Under the pieces are notes generated by a model. The model was not told the origin of the DNA. It saw only the letters and a program-made list of their open reading frames with translations, and ran no database searches. Both the position numbers and the translations under genes were made by a program. Below are positions 36,591 through 45,737 of a stretch of 64,000 nt of DNA, in pieces (the stretch's first letter is position 1; each line of letters starts with the position of its first letter). Origin of the DNA: Sphingomonadales bacterium UBA2369 (GTDB taxonomy: Bacteria; Pseudomonadota; Alphaproteobacteria; Sphingomonadales; Sphingomonadaceae); assembly GCA_002344055.1 (NCBI GenBank), contig DDTH01000006.1, forward strand, positions 287,037 to 351,036, in the 5' to 3' direction.

Positions 36591-37823
36591 ATGGCCACCA
36601 CTGCCGACAAGCCCGCGGTGAGCCGCGGCCTCGCTATCTTCACCGGTTTTCTCGTCACCACGCTCGAAGGCTATGACCTTCAGGTCATTTCCTCCGCCAG
36701 CCTGCAGTTGCGGCAGACGATGGGCCTGACCGAAAGCCAGACCGGCATCTTCTTCAGCGCAACCCTGATCGGCCTGGCCATCGGCGCGCTGGTCGGCGGC
36801 TGGCTCGGCGACCGCTACGGCCGCAAGCCGACTCTGATCTGGTCGACCGTGATCCTCGGCGTGTTCACTTTCGCTTCGGCGCTGGTGAACAATTATGAGG
36901 GGTTGCTGATCACCCGCATTCTGGCCGGTATCGGCCTCGGCGGGGCGATGCCGACGCTGATCGCGATCATCGCGGAAGTGAGCGGCGGCAAGAATACGAC
37001 CAGCGCCGTCACCACCATGATCTGCGGCCACCCGGCCGGCGGCATCATCTCGGCCCTCGTCGGCAAGACCATCGCCGAAACCTATGGCTGGCAGAGCCTG
37101 TTCATTGTCGGCGGTGTGCTGACTTTGATGGTGATCCCGATGATCATCAAATATCTGCCGGAAACGAAAGGGCCGATGCACGGCGCGGGCAGCAAGGCGA
37201 TGCCGGCGGGCAAGGCGATCTTCGGCGAAGGCCGCGCGGCGAGCAGCATCCTGTTGTGGACGATCTTCATCCTGACTCTGGCCCTGCTTTCGACCCTGCT
37301 GAGCTGGACCCCGACCCTGATCCAGGGAATGGGCCTCGACCGCTCGGTCCAGCTCAATTCGGTGATCGCGCTCAACGTCGGCGGAATTCTCGGCTCGCTC
37401 TTCATCAGCCGGGCGATCGACAGGGTCGGCATGCGATGGCCTTTGCTGTTCCTCTACGCGACCATCGCAGTGGGCCTCTATTTCTTCGCCCATGCGGAAT
37501 CGGCGACGATGCTGCTGATCCTCGCCGGGGTCGTCGGCTTCGGGGTGCTGGGCGCACAATTCTCGCTCTACGGCGTGGCGCCGCGACTCTATCCTATGGA
37601 AGGGCGCAGCGCCGGCGTCGGCGCGGCGGTGGCGATCGGCAGGCTGGGGTCGATCTTCGGACCCATCCTGATCGGCGGCTACCTGCAGCGCGGCGCGAGT
37701 GTGGACCAGGCGGTGCTGGTGATGGCGCCGGTGGCGATCGCGGCAGGTCTTGCCCTGTTCGCGCTGACCGTCACGTCGCGTGACGCGCTGCGCGCCAAGC
37801 CGGTGGCCGCGCCGCAGCAATGA
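36591..37823 (+). CDS. Aromatic acid:H+ symporter, AAHS-family MFS transporter
   Basis: A 410-residue, 12-TM transporter. LEGYDLQVISSASLQLRQ in the first helix and IGALVGGWLGDRYGRKP in the 2-3 loop are the AAHS (PcaK/VanK) signatures, including the Asp of the DGxD-like motif in helix 1. It should import a hydroxy- or methoxybenzoate. It overlaps the TPP enzyme gene by four bases, so the two are co-translated. It is divergent from the lactonase gene across 173 bases that likely hold the promoters. Confidence 0.88.
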   Translation: MATTADKPAVSRGLAIFTGFLVTTLEGYDLQVISSASLQLRQTMGLTESQTGIFFSATLIGLAIGALVGGWLGDRYGRKPTLIWSTVILGVFTFASALVNNYEGLLITRILAGIGLGGAMPTLIAIIAEVSGGKNTTSAVTTMICGHPAGGIISALVGKTIAETYGWQSLFIVGGVLTLMVIPMIIKYLPETKGPMHGAGSKAMPAGKAIFGEGRAASSILLWTIFILTLALLSTLLSWTPTLIQGMGLDRSVQLNSVIALNVGGILGSLFISRAIDRVGMRWPLLFLYATIAVGLYFFAHAESATMLLILAGVVGFGVLGAQFSLYGVAPRLYPMEGRSAGVGAAVAIGRLGSIFGPILIGGYLQRGASVDQAVLVMAPVAIAAGLALFALTVTSRDALRAKPVAAPQQ

Positions 37824-39505
37824 CCAGCGTCACCGGCGCCGAAGCCGCCGTACGGCTGCTGCAGGCGCACGGCGTCCGCCACATTTTCGGGCTGTGCGGC
37901 GACACCAGCCTGCCCTTTTACGACGCGCTCGCCCGTCTCGATCACGGCATGGAGCATGTCCTGACCCGCGACGAGCGCAGCGCCGGCTACATGGCCGATG
38001 CCTATGCGCGCATCACTGGCCGGGTCGGCATTTGCGAAGGGCCGAGCGGCGGCGGCGCAACCTATATCTTGCCGGGCGTGATCGAGGCGAATGAGAGTTC
38101 GGTGGCTATGGTCTCGATCACCTCGGACGTGCCGGTGACGGCGCGCGGCCGCTACCCGCTGACCGCGCTGGACCAGAAGGCCCTGTTCGCGCCTTTGACC
38201 AAGTGGAACACGGTGGTCGACGAGGTCGCGGGCATCCCGCTCGCCTTCCGCACCGCCTTTCGCGCCGCCAGCACCGGGCGGCCCGGCGCGACCCATATCG
38301 GCCTGCCCTACGATCTCCAGAAGCAGTCGCTGGACGAGGCCGATGTGTGGGCCGACCCGGCGCATGGCAGCTTCCCGGCCTATCGCACCGGCCCCGATCC
38401 CGACGCGGTGACCGCCTGCGCCGAGGCGATCCTTGCTGCGAAACGGCCCGCCTTCATCTGCGGCGGCGGCGTGATCATCTCCGGCGCAACCGCCGAACTG
38501 GTCACGCTCGCCGAACTGCTCGACGCCCCGGTCGCCTCGACCGTCAGCGGCCACGGCGTGATCCCGGACGATCATCCGCTCGCCGTCGGCGTGGTAGGCG
38601 CCAATGGCGGCACCGACGAAACGCGCGAGGCGATCGCGGCCGCCGATCTGGTCATCTTCCTCGGCTGCCGTGCCGGATCGACCACAACCGAACATGGCAC
38701 CACGCCGGCGCGCAATGTGCCGATCGTCCATATCGATATCGACCCGATGGTGGTGGGCGCCAATTACCGCATCGAAGCGGGGATGGTCGGCGATGCACGG
38801 CTGTGCCTCATCGCGCTGACCCGCGAGATCGCGGCAAGACTGGCACCGCGGAAGACGGAAGCCGCGGCACGGCTGGCGGGCCTGCGCCAGGCCAAGCGGG
38901 AAGCATTCGACCGGCTGGCGGGTTCGAACGAGATGCCGATCCGCCCCGAGCGTGTGCTGGCGACGATGCAGCGCCTGCTGCCCGACAATGCGATCATCGT
39001 CGCCGATCCGGGCACACCCTGCCCCTATTTTTCCGGCCATTATCAGTTCAACCGCCCCGGCCGCCGCTTCATCACCAACCGCGCGCACGGGGCTCTGGGC
39101 TTCTCGCTCCCCGCCTCGGTCGGCGCGCAATATGGCGATCCCGCCGCCAAGGTCGTCGCGGTGATGGGCGACGGCAGCTTCGGCTTCGCGGTCGGCGAGC
39201 TGGAAACGGTGGTGCGCTTGTCGCTGCCGATCACCTTCGTCGTCTTCTCCAACGCCTCCTACGGCTGGATCAAGGCGAGCCAGAAATCGGGCTATGGCGG
39301 CCGTTATTTCTCGGTCGATTTCGGCCGCACCGATCACGCGAAAATCGCTGCAGCCTATGGCGTGAAGAGCTGGACCGTCGCCGATCCGGCGGAACTAGAC
39401 ACGGCCTTCCGCGCCGCCTTCTCCTATGACGGCCCAACATTGGTGGATGTGATCAGCCAACCACTGGAGGACAGCGCGGTGCCCGTCAGCCGCTGGATGG
39501 GTTGA
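37820..39505 (+). CDS. Thiamine-diphosphate-dependent enzyme, acetolactate-synthase-like
   Basis: A 561-residue ThDP enzyme with the usual three domains. The catalytic Glu is in TRDERSAGYMADAYAR, the central domain has LAAKRPAFICGGGVI-type sequence, and the ThDP-Mg motif runs from VMGDGSFGF to FSNASYGWIK. True acetolactate synthase is unlikely, since no small subunit is present and the gene pairs with an aromatic acid importer. A decarboxylase or carboligase acting on a 2-oxo acid from the pathway is more likely. It ends one base before the convergent hydroxylase gene. Confidence 0.82.
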   Translation: MTSVTGAEAAVRLLQAHGVRHIFGLCGDTSLPFYDALARLDHGMEHVLTRDERSAGYMADAYARITGRVGICEGPSGGGATYILPGVIEANESSVAMVSITSDVPVTARGRYPLTALDQKALFAPLTKWNTVVDEVAGIPLAFRTAFRAASTGRPGATHIGLPYDLQKQSLDEADVWADPAHGSFPAYRTGPDPDAVTACAEAILAAKRPAFICGGGVIISGATAELVTLAELLDAPVASTVSGHGVIPDDHPLAVGVVGANGGTDETREAIAAADLVIFLGCRAGSTTTEHGTTPARNVPIVHIDIDPMVVGANYRIEAGMVGDARLCLIALTREIAARLAPRKTEAAARLAGLRQAKREAFDRLAGSNEMPIRPERVLATMQRLLPDNAIIVADPGTPCPYFSGHYQFNRPGRRFITNRAHGALGFSLPASVGAQYGDPAAKVVAVMGDGSFGFAVGELETVVRLSLPITFVVFSNASYGWIKASQKSGYGGRYFSVDFGRTDHAKIAAAYGVKSWTVADPAELDTAFRAAFSYDGPTLVDVISQPLEDSAVPVSRWMG

Positions 39506-40648
39506 TCAGATCGGCGCGGTCATCGTTTCGATGACGGTCTGCGTGGCCTTCACCACGTCGAAGCCCGGCAACCGCCCTTTCTCCCACTCGCCGATATCGA
39601 CGCAGCATTGGATGACGATGCGGCAGCGTTCGAACCGGCGCTCGGTATAGGCTACGAACGCGTCCTCCGGTGTCTCCGCCCCGGCCAGGCAATCGGTCAG
39701 CACGACACCATCCTCGATTGCCTGCGCCGCGCCTTGCCCCAGATGCGGCAGGAAGGCGTGGACGGCGTCGCCGAGCAGGACCACCCGGCCCTTGTGCCAG
39801 GGCGGTGGCGCGATCATCCAGTCGATCGGGCGGAAGACGATGCCGTCGGGATCGTCGATATGATGATCGCGCACCGCGCCGGTCAGGCCGCCAAAGCCTT
39901 CCAGCTTTTCGCGCAAAATGTCGGCCATCTCGGCCTGGGGCAGGCGCGTGCCCTCCGGCCACGAACTGTTGAAGAACATATAGGCCAGTTCCGGCCCGAT
40001 CGGCACGAAGCCGGCCATGCCGTTCGGCCCGTGCTGCAGGATGATCCGGTCGATCTCCTGCTCGCCCGGCACCTGCCGCGGGATGTTCACGCGGAAGGCG
40101 GACTGACCATTATAGGTGGGCTGCGGCTCGTCGCCGATGACGAGGCGGCGGACCTTCGAATAGGCGCCGTCGGCGCCGACGACGATATCGGCGACCGCCT
40201 CGCTACCGTCCGACAGTGGCACTCGGACCTTGTCGCCCTCCTCGATGATCTCGGTGAACGTGGTGCCGTAGGTGATCGAGGCGCCGACCTCGCGCGCCTT
40301 TGCGGTCAGGATTTCGTGCAGCCGCGGCCGGGTAACGCCGTTCATCGGCGGCAGATCCTCGCCAGGAATCGTAGCGCCGGGAATGTCGCGGACATGATTG
40401 CCCTCGGCGTCCAGCACCTTGCCCCAGGCGCGCGTGGAATAGCCCGATTCCATGCAGGCCTCGGCGCAGCCGATCGCGTCGAGCGCGCGCAGGGCATTGA
40501 CCGGCTGGATGATGCCGACGCCGTGGACCGAAGCATGCATGTCCGATGCACGCTCGACCACGCGGACGCCGAAGCCGGCCTGACGCAAGGCAATCGCGGC
40601 GGACAGGCCGCCAATGCCGCCGCCGATGATGAGGATGTCGCCCTTCAT
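39506..40648 (-). CDS. FAD-dependent monooxygenase, salicylate-hydroxylase-like
   Basis: A 380-residue class-A flavoprotein. IIGGGIGGLSAAIALRQAG binds the ADP part, VVGADGAYSKVRR is the DG motif, and VVLLGDAVHAFLPHLGQGAA is the GD motif. Related enzymes hydroxylate salicylate, 3- or 6-hydroxybenzoates and nicotinates. It is the last gene of a nine-gene minus-strand series from 49319, three bases after the MetE-like gene. It could provide the second hydroxyl needed for extradiol cleavage, which is inference. Confidence 0.85.
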   Translation of the reverse strand: MKGDILIIGGGIGGLSAAIALRQAGFGVRVVERASDMHASVHGVGIIQPVNALRALDAIGCAEACMESGYSTRAWGKVLDAEGNHVRDIPGATIPGEDLPPMNGVTRPRLHEILTAKAREVGASITYGTTFTEIIEEGDKVRVPLSDGSEAVADIVVGADGAYSKVRRLVIGDEPQPTYNGQSAFRVNIPRQVPGEQEIDRIILQHGPNGMAGFVPIGPELAYMFFNSSWPEGTRLPQAEMADILREKLEGFGGLTGAVRDHHIDDPDGIVFRPIDWMIAPPPWHKGRVVLLGDAVHAFLPHLGQGAAQAIEDGVVLTDCLAGAETPEDAFVAYTERRFERCRIVIQCCVDIGEWEKGRLPGFDVVKATQTVIETMTAPI

Positions 40649-40651
40649 GAC

Positions 40652-41668
40652 CTAAGCCGCGGCCTCCTTGTGCAGAGCGAGGATGTCCTCGGTATAGCCT
40701 TCGGGCCGGTTACTCAGCCCGCACTCGGTCGCGATGCCGAAATCGTCGAGGTAGCGCGCCGCCGTGGCGATCCGCCGCTTCGTGCCCTCCAGCCCGTCGG
40801 CGAGGTGGACGAGGCCGAGGAAGATCTGCGTCTCCGGTCTTTTCGTCAGACCTTCGAGCGGCCGGAAATAGGCTTCGTCGTCGCGTTCGATCGGCACCGG
40901 CATGTGGACCCAGTTGAGCGGCCGGTTCAACCCCGCGCCCAGCGCATTGGCGATCTCGACCAGCAGGCTGGTGTCCACCGGCTCCTTGAAATGCTTGTTG
41001 CCCATATTGCCGTAGCAAAGGTGGTAGCCGAGCTCGACACTGGCCGGGACGGCATTGCCGAGCCGCACCAGCCGCTCGATGATCCCGGCTTTCTTGTCTT
41101 CAACCCAGAAGGGCATGCCGACTTCGAGGATGCCGATCTCCACCGCGACATCCCATTGCACGGCCAGCTGGTCGTGCGGGATGGCCGCGACGATCCGCGC
41201 CAGTTCGGCCAACATCCCGGCCTCGAGCGCCGGCTCGATCTGCTGTTGCGCGCCGAGCGCCATAAAGGCGGTGAGGATGGCGAGCGGGGTCGGCAACGAG
41301 ACCTGGAAGCGTTTGTCGGCGGGCAGATCGCCCTTGGCCTTCAGGTTCGCAAAGAGCGCGTAGGATTTCAGCGCCTCGTCGGCATAGCCGAGGTCGTCGA
41401 AGCGCACTTCGGCCGGATCGACGCCGTCCTTCACCCAGAATTTGGGCCGGCTGCTATAGCCCTGACCGATCGACGAAGCCTCTTCGATCTGGAGTGTCGG
41501 ATTGCCGGCGATCTTCGACGCCTGCCAGCCGATCCACTTGCCGCGATCGCCGGTCTCGCCATCGGGCAGACGCTTTACCCCGTCGCCGGCCAGCGCCGAC
41601 ACCTTGCGAAACGAATCCTCTGCGGAGGCCAGGCTGAGGCTCCCCGCCAGGTGAATGGCTCTTCCCAT
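40652..41668 (-). CDS. MetE-like (UROD/MetE superfamily) zinc protein of unknown function
   Basis: About 338 residues from the start at 41668, where GGAGAGGACAAG precedes the ATG. The C-terminal half shows GYHLCYGN and ATECGLSNRP, matching the His-x-Cys and later Cys of the MetE zinc site. The protein lacks the large N-terminal domain of cobalamin-independent methionine synthase. It may accept a methyl group from methyl-THF or from a substrate onto a thiol, which would fit a pathway that removes methoxyl groups. This is inference. It lies in the middle of the aromatic operon, 3 bases from the hydroxylase gene. Confidence 0.65.
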   Translation of the reverse strand: MGRAIHLAGSLSLASAEDSFRKVSALAGDGVKRLPDGETGDRGKWIGWQASKIAGNPTLQIEEASSIGQGYSSRPKFWVKDGVDPAEVRFDDLGYADEALKSYALFANLKAKGDLPADKRFQVSLPTPLAILTAFMALGAQQQIEPALEAGMLAELARIVAAIPHDQLAVQWDVAVEIGILEVGMPFWVEDKKAGIIERLVRLGNAVPASVELGYHLCYGNMGNKHFKEPVDTSLLVEIANALGAGLNRPLNWVHMPVPIERDDEAYFRPLEGLTKRPETQIFLGLVHLADGLEGTKRRIATAARYLDDFGIATECGLSNRPEGYTEDILALHKEAAA

Positions 41669-41694
41669 CTTGTCCTCTCCCTCCCCGCGACCTT

Positions 41695-42435
41695 CTAGTC
41701 GTCGATATTCTTGTCGGATCCGGACTGCCCTTTGATCCAGTAGCCGGACGCCTTGACCCACTGGCGCGGGTGGCCGAGCGTTTCGATGACATGGGTACGG
41801 ATCGCCCGCGCCACTTCGGCCTCGGCGGCGATGAAGACATAGCCCTCGCCGCTGCCCGGCAGGCTGAGCGCGGCATTCACCTGCCCCGCTTCATCGCCCT
41901 CCGAACGGTTGATCCAGGTGACGGTCAGGCCTTCGCGCGCCGGCAGGTCGAAGCGATCCGAGGCGCTATCCATCACCGCGACGACAGCGACCGGCACGCC
42001 GGGCCGCAATTCCTCCAGCCGCCGGCAGATGGCCGGCAAGGCGGTCTCGTCGCCGATCAGCAGATACCAGTCGAAATCGTCGGCCACGATGGTCGAACCC
42101 TGCGGCCCGCCAATGCCGAGCCGGTCGCCCGGCTGCGCCCGCATCGCCCATTCCGTCGCCGGCCCGGCCTGATGCAGCGCGAAATCGATGGTTAGCGATT
42201 GGGCGGCATTGTCGAACGCGCGCGGCGTGTAATCGCGCATCGCCCGCTCGCCGTCCGGCTGCTCGAAGAAGAGCTTGATATGATCGTCCGGTGCCGCGCT
42301 CTCGAAATCGGCGAGGTCGGGAGAGGTGAAGATCAGCCGCACCATGGACGGGCTCAGCTCGATCCGCTCGCTCACCGTCAGCGACCGCCGCCGCCGCTCG
42401 CGCCGGATGCGCGTGACTTGATGCTTGTCGCTCAT
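41695..42435 (-). CDS. Siderophore-interacting-protein family FAD/NAD(P)H reductase
   Basis: About 246 residues starting MSDKHQVTRIRRERRRR. MRDYTPRAFD is the FAD-binding motif of the SIP/ViuB family (PF08021), and YLLIGDETALPAICRRLE with YVFIAAEAEVARAIRTHV forms the C-terminal SIP domain (PF04954). Such proteins reduce ferric siderophores or free flavin. Here it sits two bases from a decarboxylase-like gene and inside an aromatic operon, so it may serve a flavin- or iron-dependent oxygenase, or keep the extradiol iron reduced. It lacks a [2Fe-2S] centre. Confidence 0.78.
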   Translation of the reverse strand: MSDKHQVTRIRRERRRRSLTVSERIELSPSMVRLIFTSPDLADFESAAPDDHIKLFFEQPDGERAMRDYTPRAFDNAAQSLTIDFALHQAGPATEWAMRAQPGDRLGIGGPQGSTIVADDFDWYLLIGDETALPAICRRLEELRPGVPVAVVAVMDSASDRFDLPAREGLTVTWINRSEGDEAGQVNAALSLPGSGEGYVFIAAEAEVARAIRTHVIETLGHPRQWVKASGYWIKGQSGSDKNIDD

Positions 42436-42436
42436 C

Positions 42437-43330
42437 TCAGGCTCCCAGGCTGGCGGTGGTCTCGTCGAACAATTCGTCCACTTCGAGCCGGCGCGGGATG
42501 AATTTCTGCTCGTAGGCGAAGTCGATCGCGAGCTGGATGTTCTTGCGGTTCGCCTCCAGGCCGACCGGGGGGAAGCTGGCCGGCAGATCGCCCTCCACCG
42601 CTGCCCGGCTTTCGAGCAGCATGCGGTAAATTTCCGCCACCACGTCCGGACGGGTGCGCGAAAGCTCCTCATGCACCACGAACAGGTGATTGATGCACAC
42701 CGCGCCGGTGCGGGCGAACCATAATTTCGCGGCCTCGAACGGGTCCGGCACCAGATATTCGACGCGCGGATCCTTGGGCAGATCGACGCCCTGCAAGGTC
42801 GCGGCCAACTCGCCGTCCAGCATCATCTGGCCGATGTCCGACCCCTTGGGCAGCCGCTCGCAATTGGGCGGGTCGCTATATTCGAGGAGGTGCCCGTCAT
42901 TGACCGTGCACCAGGTCACCTTGTCGAGATCGACGCCATATTCATGGCTGAGGATGCCGCGGATCCACAGGCCCGTCGTCTGCGCATAGCTGCGCACGCC
43001 GACGCGCTTGCCCTCGATATCCTTGGGATCGAGATGGCCGAACTCGCGGTTGAAGCCGGCGCAATGATGCTGGAACCGGCCGCTGATCGGGATCGGCAAA
43101 GCGACCCACGGCTTGCCGTAAATCTTCGCCTGCAAGAGCGTGACGATGGCCAGCTCGCCGCAATCATAGGCGTTCTCGCGCAGCATTGCCTTGAAGCCGT
43201 TATGCGCCTGATCCGGCCCGCAAATGTCGAGCTCGACCAGGTCCGAAAGCACCCGCCCGTCGCGGATCGCCTTCGTGACCGGATATTCGGCGAGGTTGGT
43301 CCTCAAACGGGTGATCGCCTCGGTCGCCAT
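42437..43330 (-). CDS. 4,5-dihydroxyphthalate decarboxylase-like protein (second copy)
   Basis: About 297 residues starting MATEAITRLRTNLAEYP, with GGAGGCGGC before the ATG. It shares with the protein at 19358-20347 the block order YDCGELAIVTLLQAKIYG, GKRVGVRSYAQTTGLWIRG, LDKVTWCTVNDGHLLEYSDPPN and FIPRRLEVDELF. It has no signal peptide. The Pht5 family decarboxylates dihydroxyphthalates; this copy presumably acts on a different carboxylated ring or intermediate. It is in the middle of the ring-cleavage operon, between the TPP enzyme and the flavin reductase. Confidence 0.7.
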   Translation of the reverse strand: MATEAITRLRTNLAEYPVTKAIRDGRVLSDLVELDICGPDQAHNGFKAMLRENAYDCGELAIVTLLQAKIYGKPWVALPIPISGRFQHHCAGFNREFGHLDPKDIEGKRVGVRSYAQTTGLWIRGILSHEYGVDLDKVTWCTVNDGHLLEYSDPPNCERLPKGSDIGQMMLDGELAATLQGVDLPKDPRVEYLVPDPFEAAKLWFARTGAVCINHLFVVHEELSRTRPDVVAEIYRMLLESRAAVEGDLPASFPPVGLEANRKNIQLAIDFAYEQKFIPRRLEVDELFDETTASLGA

Positions 43331-43338
43331 GCCGCCTC

Positions 43339-44886
43339 CTAGTAGAGCTTCACTTCGATGAGCGACGGCCCCGGCTCCTGCGCGGAGCGGACCATCGCGC
43401 GGTGGAAATCCTCGGCATTGTCGACGCTGGTGCCGGGCACGCCCATGCTCTTCGCCATCGCCACCCAGTCGATCGTCGGCCGGTCGATATCGATCATCGC
43501 CATCGCCTGCGGGCCGGGCGCGGCGCCCGCGCCCATGTTGGAATATTCGGCCTTCAGGATGGCGTACTGGTTGTTGGCGAAGATGATCGTGGTGACCGGC
43601 AGCCCCTCGCGCGCCTGCGTCCACAGCGACTGGATCGTGTACATCGCGCTGCCGTCGCCAACCATGCAGAAGGTCCGCCGGTCCGGGCAGGCCAATGCCG
43701 CCCCGGTCGCGACCGGGGTCGCGTAGCCGATCGAGCCGCCGAGATTGTTGATCAAATCGTGCGGGCGGGCGCCGACCGTATGGCCCATCGTCTCACGCCC
43801 GGTGGTGAGGCTCTCGTCGACCAGAATGCAGCCCTCCGGCATCGCCGCCGACAGCGCATGGGCGATGCTGATCGGAGTCAGCGCGCCGCTCGGCACCGCG
43901 ACCTCGGCATGGCTTTGCAGGCGCGGCTGCACATCGCCGAGACCGAGCGCCTCGACCAGCATCTCCAACGCCGCCTCGCTATCCTCGTCCGCCTCGACTA
44001 AAGGATGCACCATCGTCCCCGGCGCCTTCATCTGGCTCGGTTTGCCGGGATAGGAGAAGAAGGCGACCGGTTCTTTCGTCTCGATCGTGACGATATGTTT
44101 GAAGCCCTCGAGAAAGGCCTGCGCCTGCGGCACCGCATAGGGGATGCGCTCCAGCGTCACCCGCCCCGCCCCGCGCTCGATCCGCGCGGTGAAGAATTGC
44201 GAGCCGAGGCGGCAGCCCGTGCCCGCCGCGACCTTGCCGGCCAGTTCCAGCGCCCGCCCCCGCGTCGCCTTGTTAGCGAGGATCAGGAGGGCCGGCTCGC
44301 CCGAACGCAGCACCTTGGCGACCTGGTCGATCCGCGCCTGATCCGGAACGCGCTTCTCTCTCGCGACCGGCGGCGGCGCGGCATCGCCTGCCTCGCGCCA
44401 GGCCGTATCGCCCGGCAGGATCAGTGTCGCGATCTTGCCCGGATGGTCGGATGCAGCATCGACGGCCGCCGCCACGTCCCAGGCGATGGTGCGGGCGCTG
44501 TCCGCCCGACGCACCCAGTGCGACAGCGGCCGCGCCAGACCTTCGATGTCCGACGCCAGCGGCGGATCGTACTTCAGGTGGCTGGTCGAATGCTCGCCGA
44601 CGATGTTGACCATCGCCGAACTGGCGCGCTTGGCATTGTGGATATTCGCCAGCCCGTTGGCGAGGCCCGGGCCAAGATGCAGCAAGGTCGAAGCCGGAAT
44701 ATCCTTCATCCGGTACCAACCGTCAGCCGCGCCGGTGCACACACCCTCGAACAGGCACAGCACGCTCTTCATCCGCGGATTGTCGAGCGCCGCGAGGAAA
44801 TGCATTTCCGACGTGCCGGGATTGGCGAAGCAGATGTCGACGCCCCGATCGACGAGCGTCGTGACCAGGCTTTCGGCGCCGTTCAT
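43339..44886 (-). CDS. Thiamine-diphosphate-dependent enzyme, benzoylformate-decarboxylase/ALS-like
   Basis: A 515-residue ThDP enzyme. The catalytic Glu is in CLFEGVCTGAADGWYR, LLHLGPGLANGLANIHNAKR follows as in benzoylformate decarboxylase-type proteins, and the ThDP motif runs from MVGDGSAMYT to FANNQYAIL. It starts one base before the stop of the aldolase gene ends, so the two are translationally coupled. A 2-oxo acid decarboxylase acting on a ring-cleavage product is the most likely role. It is clearly different from the ThDP enzyme at 37820, so the two are not recent duplicates. Confidence 0.82.
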   Translation of the reverse strand: MNGAESLVTTLVDRGVDICFANPGTSEMHFLAALDNPRMKSVLCLFEGVCTGAADGWYRMKDIPASTLLHLGPGLANGLANIHNAKRASSAMVNIVGEHSTSHLKYDPPLASDIEGLARPLSHWVRRADSARTIAWDVAAAVDAASDHPGKIATLILPGDTAWREAGDAAPPPVAREKRVPDQARIDQVAKVLRSGEPALLILANKATRGRALELAGKVAAGTGCRLGSQFFTARIERGAGRVTLERIPYAVPQAQAFLEGFKHIVTIETKEPVAFFSYPGKPSQMKAPGTMVHPLVEADEDSEAALEMLVEALGLGDVQPRLQSHAEVAVPSGALTPISIAHALSAAMPEGCILVDESLTTGRETMGHTVGARPHDLINNLGGSIGYATPVATGAALACPDRRTFCMVGDGSAMYTIQSLWTQAREGLPVTTIIFANNQYAILKAEYSNMGAGAAPGPQAMAMIDIDRPTIDWVAMAKSMGVPGTSVDNAEDFHRAMVRSAQEPGPSLIEVKLY

Positions 44887-45737
44887 CAGTAGCCGGCCAG
44901 TTCCCGGCCCTGCCCGACCACGCCGTAGCTCCGCGTCGGCGCGGACATCAGGAACTTGTAACCCTCGCCGATCAGCCGCTCGACATTCTTCGCATTCACA
45001 TGCGGGTTGCCGACCGGGACCTTATATTTGTGGCAGGTCTCGACGATCTTGCGCATCGCATCGATCACGACCGGGTCCTCATACTGGCGCGCAAAACCCA
45101 GCTCCTGGCTGAGGTCGCCCTCGCCGATCAGGATGAAGCCGATGCCCGGCACGTTGCCGAGGATGTCGTCCAGGTTCTCGATCGCCTGCGTGCTTTCGCA
45201 CATCAGGCCGACAAGGATTTCCCCCTGCGGCGCGAGCGGCCACACATCGGCCTTCGCATAATATTCGCCCTGCGGCAGGCCCCAGTAACGCGCCGCCCCC
45301 GCCGGGCCGTCGCCGCGCACGCCCTTCGGCTCATAGAGCGGCGCATCCTTCGGCCGCGCGTAACGGCACGAAGCCACGGCATTGTACGCCTGCTCCACTG
45401 TGGCAACATGCGGCCAGACGACGCCATAGACGCCGCGGTCCAGCACCTGCTTGGCGAAGGCCTGGTTCATCTCCGCGCCATTGGCGGGGATGCGCGCCAG
45501 CGGCGTCACCCCCGGCGCGACCGATCCGCTCTCCGCGATCCGCTTCCGATTGAGCATGTACTGGAGCGCATCGCCGAGCGCGCTCACATCGTACGGATTA
45601 TGCTCCATCTCGAAGACGATGCCGTCATAGGGCGCGTCGCTCATCTCCTGCGCCGTCAGCCGGTCGATCTTGGAGAAGGCCGTGAAAGCCGGCTTGCCCG
45701 CTTCGAAGGCGGCGATGATCGAGTTGAGCCGGGTCAT
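44886..45737 (-). CDS. HpcH/HpaI-family aldolase
   Basis: A 283-residue barrel enzyme. IVFEMEHNPYD carries the acidic metal ligand and His, PLARIPANGAEMNQAF the substrate Arg, and GLMCESTQAIENLDDIL with FILIGEGDLSQELG the second metal site. These enzymes cleave 4-hydroxy-2-oxo acids to pyruvate and an aldehyde or oxo acid. It may do the final C-C cleavage in place of the usual LigK-type aldolase, for which no gene is seen here. It overlaps the extradiol dioxygenase gene by four bases and the ThDP gene by one. Confidence 0.82.
   Translation of the reverse strand: MTRLNSIIAAFEAGKPAFTAFSKIDRLTAQEMSDAPYDGIVFEMEHNPYDVSALGDALQYMLNRKRIAESGSVAPGVTPLARIPANGAEMNQAFAKQVLDRGVYGVVWPHVATVEQAYNAVASCRYARPKDAPLYEPKGVRGDGPAGAARYWGLPQGEYYAKADVWPLAPQGEILVGLMCESTQAIENLDDILGNVPGIGFILIGEGDLSQELGFARQYEDPVVIDAMRKIVETCHKYKVPVGNPHVNAKNVERLIGEGYKFLMSAPTRSYGVVGQGRELAGY

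Noticed and set aside
37820..39505. Housekeeping acetolactate synthase
   Set aside because: No regulatory subunit gene follows, and the gene is coupled to an aromatic acid transporter.
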